Below, one piece after another: positions 3,001 to 5,836 of a stretch of 5,836 nt of DNA. The position numbers and the translations under genes were made by a program. Location: NCBI GenBank assembly GCA_007122745.1, contig SKTA01000211.1, positions 1 to 5,836 on the forward strand. Direction: 5' to 3'. A model generated the notes under the pieces. It was not told the DNA's origin. It saw only the letters and a program-made list of their open reading frames with translations, and made no database searches. Numbering within the stretch: position 1 is the first letter of the stretch; every line of letters starts with the position of its first letter. The DNA comes from Bacteroidales bacterium. Its GTDB lineage: Bacteria; Bacteroidota; Bacteroidia; Bacteroidales; UBA7960.

Positions 3001-5836
3001 TCCAGGGCACATGGAACTCCGTGATGGGCGCAGTTCACTTTAATGACGCGATCCTTCAGGAGATGACCTGGTATCTGACCTCCGAGGGTGGTCCGCATAA
3101 CACGGTTAAGTTATGGGTTTTTGGCCTGACACCGGAAGGCTTGCCAGACCGCAACAATCTTGTTTACACAGCAGAGAACGTTGCGAACAACGACAACGAG
3201 TGGAACCTTTATGAGTTCGCCACGCCGATCGAAATGCCGGAAGGTTTCTTCATTGGATTGAGCTATAATGGTTTTCTTGGTCTGGCGACGGATGACGGTG
3301 TTGGAGCTCCCTGGGACTTTTTACCTGGCACGCAGTTTGGTGTATTCAACATCACGGATCCCACCAGTGCATTTACCGACATTTCTGTTTGGGGCTTTGA
3401 GGTTAACTTCCTGCTGCGGGCCTATGGCAACAACCTTGGTGATTTGAATCGCGGTAGCTACAGCGGCACTGTTGCACAAGGACCTGCACCGGAGCTTATT
3501 CCGCTTGAGACCCACGTTTATGCCGGTGATCCTCGCTCCCCGCAGCCAGGACAGCGCGGTTTTCTGGGCTTCAACGTATATCTGAACGATGCACTGGTAG
3601 CTGAGGAGATTATGGAGACGGAATATCTGTTTTCGAATCTTCCCGATGGTGAGCACACTGCCGGGGTGCAGTCTGTATATACCACAGGCAGCTCTGATAT
3701 TGTGACAATCAACTTTGAGATGGGTGAAGGTGATCCCGAACCGGACACCTATCCTGTAACATTCAATGTAAACGATCAGAATGGCCAACCCATTCCGAAT
3801 GCGATGATTACGGTTACGCCTGATGGCGACAAATCATTTGATCAACCGGTAAAACTGACCAGAAGTGTGCACCTGCCTGATTCGCAACCCAACAAAGAGA
3901 AACATACTTTAACAGCTTCCGGAAATACCAAACCTGGTGTGTTACCTTCATATGACAGTTGTTCCAAAGAGGGTATTTGGATCGAGTACTGGCAAGGCAT
4001 TGGCAATGTAAACGAAAGTGCCCTTGGTCTTGGTGGAGACGAAACAGCACCATGGAATACCGCAATCCGCTGGATGCCCGAAGATCTTACTGGCTACGGT
4101 GGTTGGGGGGTGTCAAAGATCCGTGTTTACATAAATAATGAGCCTGAATATGGTTCAGTTAGGATCTGGCAGGGGTCTATTGACAATCCTACCTTAATGC
4201 GTAGCCAGACCATGATGGTTGGAGAGCAAACCTGGGTTGAGGTAGATCTTTTGGATCCTTATCTGATCGACATTACACAGGAATTATGGATTGGCTGGGA
4301 AATTGGTGACCCGGGTGATGGTGTTTTCCCTGCTGCACATACAAATAGCGACGAATTTTCTCCGCTATCTGACCTTTTACAATTTGGTGAGAACCCCTGG
4401 CAACCAGCTTCATATTATGGTTTTGATGTTGTCTGGAACATTGAGGCTTATATAGAGCCCATGGATGATACTCCTGATCAGATCATCATTTACACAGATG
4501 CCTCCGGCCAGGCCAGTTTTGATGCCCTTCCGGGTGCTTATAGTTATACGGTAGAGAAGTCGGGTTATTATGATGCCAGTGGCACCTTCAGCGTGAGCAA
4601 CACTCCTGTGACCCTTAACGTGACGATGCAGTCAGACGATGACCCCGATCCGGATACCTATCCTGTAACTTTCAATGTAAACAATCAGAATGGCCAACCC
4701 ATTCCGAATGCGATGGTCACGGTTACCCCTGACGGCAACAAGTCATCGGGTCAGCCTGTAAAACTGACAAGGAGTGTCCGCCTGTCTGACACACAGCCCG
4801 ACAATCAAAACCTTGTTTTGCAGGTTTCTGACGATACCCGAGAGCAAATCATTATTTATACCAATACCTCCGGCCAGGCCAGCTTTGACGCTCTTCCGGG
4901 GACATATGGTTATACTGTTGAAAAAGATGGCTATATGGATGCTACGGGCAATTTCAATGTAAGCAACTCCCCCGTGAACCTTAACGTGACGATGCAATCA
5001 GACAGCGACGATCCGCTGGTGACATTTAATGTGGATATGACCGATGTGGAAGGCTTCGACCCGGCACAGCATGATGTTTATCTGACAGGTAGTCTCACCG
5101 GCTGGGCAGAGCCTGGTCAACCCGGTTCGCTCCAGATGAGCTTGGTGCGCGATGACAAAACACCGCCTTACATTCTATATGAGAACTTTGAAAGCTATGG
5201 TGATTTTGTAACAGACTTGTCTCCCTGGATTACCCTGCGTTTAACAGAAGGAAACAACTGGGGCAATACCAATTTCTCTTACCCGGAGGAAGGAACCGAT
5301 TTCTCCTGGCTTACATTTAACCCTGCTTTGACTGATCCTCCAGTTGACGATGAACATCCTGCGGTTGATGGTGACAGATACCTTATTGCGGTTCAATATA
5401 TGAATTTGAATGACAACAAGTGGCTGATATCTCCCGAGGTGTCCATCAATACATCCAGCGAACTTAGCTTTTGGGCAAAATCCATGACTCATGTTTATGG
5501 TGCAGAAAGAATCCGTGTATTGGTATCTACAACAGGTGCTGACCCGGCTGATTTTATACCCATCAGCGAGGAACCCTACATCGAAGTTCCGGTTGATTGG
5601 ACAGAATACACCTTTGATCTGTTCGATTATGACGGTGAAGTGATTCGTTTTGCCATCAACTACGTATCACATGATGCCTTCTTCCTCTTTGTTGATGCCA
5701 TTTCGCTCTTTGCATACGGACCTCCGTATCCGGATGAGCTGATATACACTGTTACCGTTCCGGCATCAGTAGGCGAACACCAGTACAAATACTTTTCCAA
5801 TGCTTTTGGTGCAGGCTGGGACGGTGGCGAATGGGA
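1..5836 (+). CDS. Giant multi-domain secreted protein, probable metzincin protease with adhesin-like tail (partial at both ends)
   Basis: Frame 3 is open across the whole window (1,944 full codons), and its translation is coherent throughout, so this is one gene lacking both ends. Residues 1-96 resemble the last part of a zinc metalloprotease of the reprolysin-like/metzincin class. The rest is a chain of beta-sandwich modules: choice-of-anchor J at about 103-262, 714-875 and 1723-1905; carboxypeptidase-regulatory-like at about 263-340, 632-710, 877-953, 1249-1544 (split) and 1552-1666; Fn3-like at 346-627 and 959-1240 (both split); and a glycan-binding-like E-set module from 1673 onward (split). 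Only two cysteines are present (35 and 1320), and acidic linkers separate several modules, which fits an extracellular protein. The likely role is surface proteolysis or adhesion; this is inference. The catalytic HExxH, signal peptide and any C-terminal sorting signal are outside the window. I am sure of the reading frame, fairly sure of the module classes, and unsure of the function. Confidence 0.95.
3..290 (+). other. C-terminal part of a metzincin-like zinc protease domain
   Basis: Residues 1-96 contain C35-S-V-M38-T-Y40, which fits the Met-turn of metzincins. It is followed by YFSNPSITYQGVATG (57-71) and DN-R further on, ending in a helix-like stretch (REIKHVIAAYR, to 93). The order Met-turn, then 'SNP-x-(V/I)-x-Y-x-G-x-x-TG', then 'DN-x-R', is familiar from bacterial reprolysin-like (M12B-type) and related peptidases. 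The zinc-binding HExxHxxGxxH motif would normally lie some tens of residues before the Met-turn, so it should be just upstream of base 1. The preceding stretch is tryptophan-rich (W12, 13, 15, 20, 24, 26). With the catalytic motif absent from the window, activity cannot be asserted; a degenerate peptidase fold is the main alternative. Confidence 0.7.
291..308 (+). other. Poly-aspartate linker between protease and first J module
   Basis: Six consecutive aspartate codons (residues 97-102) separate the last helix of the protease-like part from the first adhesin-like module. Similar acidic linkers occur at residues 1242-1248 (EGDPEPD), 1544-1551 (SDDDPDPD) and 1666-1671 (SDSDDP). They look like hydrophilic spacers marking module boundaries. 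Confidence 0.75.
309..788 (+). other. Choice-of-anchor J (cleaved-adhesin-like) module J1
   Basis: About 160 residues (103-262). It begins with LDIPWTETFSG...P-ANW, the usual opening of this family (acidic/P-W-x-E-x-F, then G-x-x-P-x-x-W). It continues through NAGG..PEMRFNWSP, a KINTSG..AL-L-F strand, YTLRV, and ends with W-Y-FDNVSLGEA, the usual closing 'D-N-V/I-x-L' strand. These jelly-roll modules are common in Bacteroidota surface proteases and adhesins, including gingipain-type proteins, and are taken to bind ligands or carbohydrate. It is the first half-partner of J2, which lies exactly 1,839 nt downstream. Confidence 0.8.
789..1022 (+). other. Carboxypeptidase-regulatory-like (PEGA-type) beta-sandwich A1
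   Basis: Residues 263-340. It shows the standard order of this small sandwich: FEVIFFVGED, then PIEGASI-I (the 'G-x-P-I-x-G-A-x-V' strand), HTDENGLAAF (the 'T-D-x-x-G-x-A-x-F' turn), YTANVTASGY (the 'Y-x-V-x-x-x-G-Y' strand), then a final TVDGADLSVDV strand. Its loops are short, unlike those of A4 and A5. It has no catalytic residues and probably serves as a rigid spacer. Its partner A3 is about 84% identical by hand count over 77 residues. Confidence 0.85.
1038..1883 (+). other. Fn3-like module 1, apparently split by guest domain B1
   Basis: The N-terminal strands are residues 346-367 (PFNLSVITENMDPGEALFRW, then ND), a typical 'P-x-N-L-x-V...G-x-A-L-F-x-W' Fn3 opening. The expected continuation, 'R-x-L-x-G-F-N-V-Y-L-x-x...T-E-Y-L-F...G...H-T-A-G-V-Q-S-V-Y...S-E', appears only at residues 572-627 (nt 1716-1883). 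About 204 residues (368-571) lie between the two parts and contain a separate domain, B1, plus a proline-rich tail (571 closes it with PQAEQ). In ordinary Bacteroidota Fn3-like modules these two halves are separated by a short loop. The split assignment rests on motif recognition, not on a structure. Confidence 0.65.
1104..1589 (+). other. Unnamed beta-rich guest domain B1
   Basis: Residues 368-529. Key stretches are YEFRYDDG near the start, LGFQGTWNSVMG, EMTWYLTSEGGPHN-VKLWV, GLPDRNN-VYTAENV, MPEGFFIGLSYDGFLGL, DDGVGAPWDF and a closing EVNYLLRAYG. The alternating hydrophobic pattern and the 'F-F-I-G-L-S-Y' and 'L-L-R-A-Y-G' strands suggest a jelly-roll. The sequence type looks familiar from uncharacterised Bacteroidota extracellular proteins, but I cannot name a family. 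It is the best conserved part of the large duplication, with about 88% identity to B2 by hand count. Confidence 0.6.
1896..2132 (+). other. Carboxypeptidase-regulatory-like beta-sandwich A2
   Basis: Residues 632-710. YQVTFHVVDDTTEENPIEGA, then HTNEDGMATIEL, YTANVSKPGF, and a terminal VDGEDMTVHVAMT strand match the A1 pattern with lower identity. It closes the first large unit. At the matching place after the second unit lies A4, offset by only 9 nt from the 1,839-nt period, so the ancestral unit was probably J-A-Fn3(B)-A. Confidence 0.8.
2142..2627 (+). other. Choice-of-anchor J module J2
   Basis: Residues 714-875. GLPWTESFTGIPNGELPSNW at the start, NAGG-TPEMRFNWSP, KINTSG-DALLLSF, YTLRV and a closing W-NFDDIFLGEA match J1 without gaps. 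Hand count gives 94 identities in 158 positions, the lowest in the duplication. The conserved core (NAGG..PEMRFNWSP, IADDVEY, EWVDP, QHGVG..DFYIAW) is probably structural; the changes cluster in likely loops. Confidence 0.8.
2631..2861 (+). other. Carboxypeptidase-regulatory-like beta-sandwich A3
   Basis: Residues 877-953, a gap-free copy of A1 (YEVTFFVGED, PIEGASINI, HTDENGLAVF, YTANVSAPGY, TVDGADLSVDV). At the DNA level bases 2820-2852 are identical to 981-1013, including synonymous positions. Immediately after it, the acidic linker of copy 1 (VDDIE) reads MYYIL here. Confidence 0.85.
2877..3722 (+). other. Fn3-like module 2, apparently split by guest domain B2
   Basis: The opening half is residues 959-980 (PFNLNVITEDMDPGEALFTW, then ND) and the closing half residues 1185-1240 (RGFLGFNVYLNDALV, then TEYLF, HTAGVQSVYTTGSS). 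Both sit at exactly the same spacing as in module 1, with the B2 guest and a proline-rich tail between them. The closing half is less conserved than the guest: about 71% identity over the 98 residues after the guest, by hand count. Confidence 0.65.
2943..3428 (+). other. Unnamed beta-rich guest domain B2
   Basis: Residues 981-1142, a gap-free copy of B1 with YEFRYDDG, LGFQGTWNSVMG, EMTWYLTSEGGPHN, MPEGFFIGLSYNGFLGL and VNFLLRAYG. Over the 184 residues from the Fn3 opening to RAYG I count 22 differences, many conservative. Function unknown; probably a structural or binding jelly-roll. Confidence 0.6.
3744..3893 (+). repeat. Repeat: first half of A4, partner at 4653-4802
   Basis: These 50 codons align without gaps to residues 1551-1600, with 9 amino-acid differences by hand count. 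Bases 3777-3806 are identical to 4686-4715. The offset is 909 nt, whereas the second half of the same module is offset by only 366 nt; this difference measures the insertion. Confidence 0.92.
3747..4634 (+). other. Carboxypeptidase-regulatory-like module A4, split by a large insertion
   Basis: The first half (residues 1249-1297) carries YPVTFNVNDQNGQPIPNAMI, then TVTPDG and a loop with QPVKLTRSV. The second half (from residue 1493) carries IIIYTDASGQASFDALPG, then Y-YTVEKSGYYDASG and LNVTMQSD. The neighbour A5 has both halves about 82% and 79% identical by hand count but joined by a short linker. A4 therefore has 181 extra residues (543 nt) between the halves. The insertion point is the loop between the 'G-A-M-x-T-V' strand and the 'T-D-x-x-G-x-A' turn strand. 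Confidence 0.8.
3972..4460 (+). other. Guest domain W inside A4
   Basis: Residues 1324-1486. Key stretches are GIWIEYWQG, AIRWMPEDLTGYGGWGVSKI, RVYINNEPEYGSVRIWQG, WVEVDLLDPYLIDITQELWI-GWEIGD and a closing YGFDVVWNIEAYIEP. The pattern 'A-x-R-W-x-P-x-D-L-x-x-Y-x-G...I...V-x-I-W-Q-G...W-x-x-V-x-L...I-D-I-x-x-E-L-W-I-G-W...W-N-I-x-A-Y-I' is one I recognise as a recurring domain of Bacteroidota extracellular proteins. I have no family name or function for it. Cys1320 lies just before it. Confidence 0.65.
4479..4637 (+). repeat. Repeat: second half of A4, partner at 4845-5003
   Basis: These 53 codons align without gaps to residues 1615-1667, with 11 amino-acid differences by hand count. Offset 366 nt. 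The shared SGQASFDALPG and LNVTMQSD stretches flank the variable positions. Confidence 0.92.
4653..5003 (+). repeat. Repeat: A5, continuous partner of both A4 halves
   Basis: It contains the partner of 3744-3893 (at 4653-4802) and of 4479-4637 (at 4845-5003), joined by only 14 codons. In A4 the same junction holds 195 codons. Confidence 0.92.
4656..5000 (+). other. Carboxypeptidase-regulatory-like module A5, uninterrupted paralogue of A4
   Basis: Residues 1552-1666. YPVTFNVNNQNGQPIPNAMV, TVTPDGNK, then a loop of about 38 residues (containing QPVKLTRSV and ending DDTREQ), then IIIYTNTSGQASFDALPG, YTVEKDGYMDATG and LNVTMQ. The loop is much longer than in A1-A3, where the same strands are joined by a few residues. 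It lies where A4 carries its whole guest domain, so it is either the ancestral short form or a remnant left after loss of the guest. Confidence 0.8.
5019..5836 (+). other. Glycan-binding-like E-set module, split by J3 and cut by the window end
   Basis: The first half (residues 1673-1718) reads VTFNVDMTDVEGFDPAQHDV, then YLTGSLTGWAEPG and SLQMSL. The second (from about 1912) reads ELIYTVTVPASVGEHQYKYF, then SNAFGAGWDGGEW. Joined, these match a Bacteroidota module class resembling CBM20/CBM48-type starch- or glycan-binding folds ('V-T-F-x-V-D-M...V-Y-x-x-G-S-x-x-G-W...I-Y-T-x-x-x-x-x-x-x-x-G-x-x-x-Y-K-Y-F...W-D-G-G-E-W'). The roughly 190 residues between form a J-type module. Glycan binding is inferred from family resemblance only. 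Confidence 0.7.
5169..5717 (+). other. Choice-of-anchor J module J3, guest inside the glycan-binding-like module
   Basis: Residues 1723-1905. It opens with YILYENFESYG...SPWITL and WG-TNF, and continues with RYLIAVQYM, NDNKWLISPEVSI, SELSFWAKSM, YGAERIRVLVSTTG, then W-EYTFDLFDYDGEVIRFAINY and the closing FFLFVDAISLF. This is the usual order for the family: E-x-F...W, 'N-x-W-L-I-S-P', 'L-S-F-W-A', 'V-L-V-S-T-T', 'V-D-x-I'. It differs from J1 and J2, matching the more widespread form with the WLISP strand, so it was not made by the 613-residue duplication. Confidence 0.8.

Larger units (their letters stand above)
2154..3722 (+). repeat. Large tandem repeat, copy 2 (J2-A3-Fn3/B2)
   Basis: Second copy, aligned without gaps to copy 1. 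Hand-counted protein identity by region: J about 59%, A about 84%, Fn3 opening plus B about 88%, closing Fn3 with its linker about 71%. Identical DNA runs include 2820-2852 (33 nt). After the copy ends, A4 takes the place A2 holds after copy 1. Confidence 0.93.

Noticed and set aside
3894..4478. The A4 insertion considered as a mobile element or frameshift scar
   Set aside because: It has no terminal inverted repeats or target duplication I can see, keeps frame, and encodes a coherent domain with composition like its surroundings.
315..5003. Repeats considered as a CRISPR array or short-repeat locus
   Set aside because: The periods are hundreds to thousands of bases, the repeats are coding, and there are no short direct repeats with unique spacers.

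Overview
The window lies entirely inside one very large protein-coding gene on the + strand. Reading frame 3 (codons starting at multiples of 3, so residue n begins at nucleotide 3n) is open from the first base to the last: 1,944 complete codons with no in-frame stop. Neither the start nor the stop codon is in the window. I see no promoter, ribosome binding site, terminator, RNA gene, CRISPR array or insertion sequence. The even base composition and the module types (choice-of-anchor J, carboxypeptidase-regulatory-like, Fn3-like, and a glycan-binding-like E-set module ending in a KYFS...GWDGGEW motif) point to a Bacteroidota cell-surface or secreted protein. That is a judgement from family resemblance, not a search result.

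Layout. Residues 1-96 look like the C-terminal end of a metzincin-type zinc protease: a Met-turn (CSVMTY), then a SNP...YxGxxTG...DN-R block. Its HExxH site should lie upstream. A six-aspartate linker follows, then a chain of beta-sandwich modules: J1 - A1 - Fn3-like host 1 carrying guest B1 - A2 - J2 - A3 - Fn3-like host 2 carrying guest B2 - A4 carrying guest W - A5 - glycan-binding-like host carrying J3. J is choice-of-anchor J (cleaved-adhesin-like), and A is a carboxypeptidase-regulatory/PEGA-like sandwich.

Two things stand out. First, J-A-Fn3(B) is a tandem duplication with an exact period of 1,839 nt (613 codons) and no indel that I can find. Divergence along it is uneven: by my hand count protein identity is about 59% in J, 84% in A, 88% in B and 71% in the C-terminal Fn3 part. 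Second, three different host folds appear to be split by a complete guest domain placed in a loop. The clearest case is A4, because its neighbour A5 is a close paralogue of both flanks without the guest.

The parts suggest an exported protease with a long adhesive or glycan-binding tail. Substrate, ligand and secretion route cannot be read here, and any type IX sorting domain would be downstream of the window.
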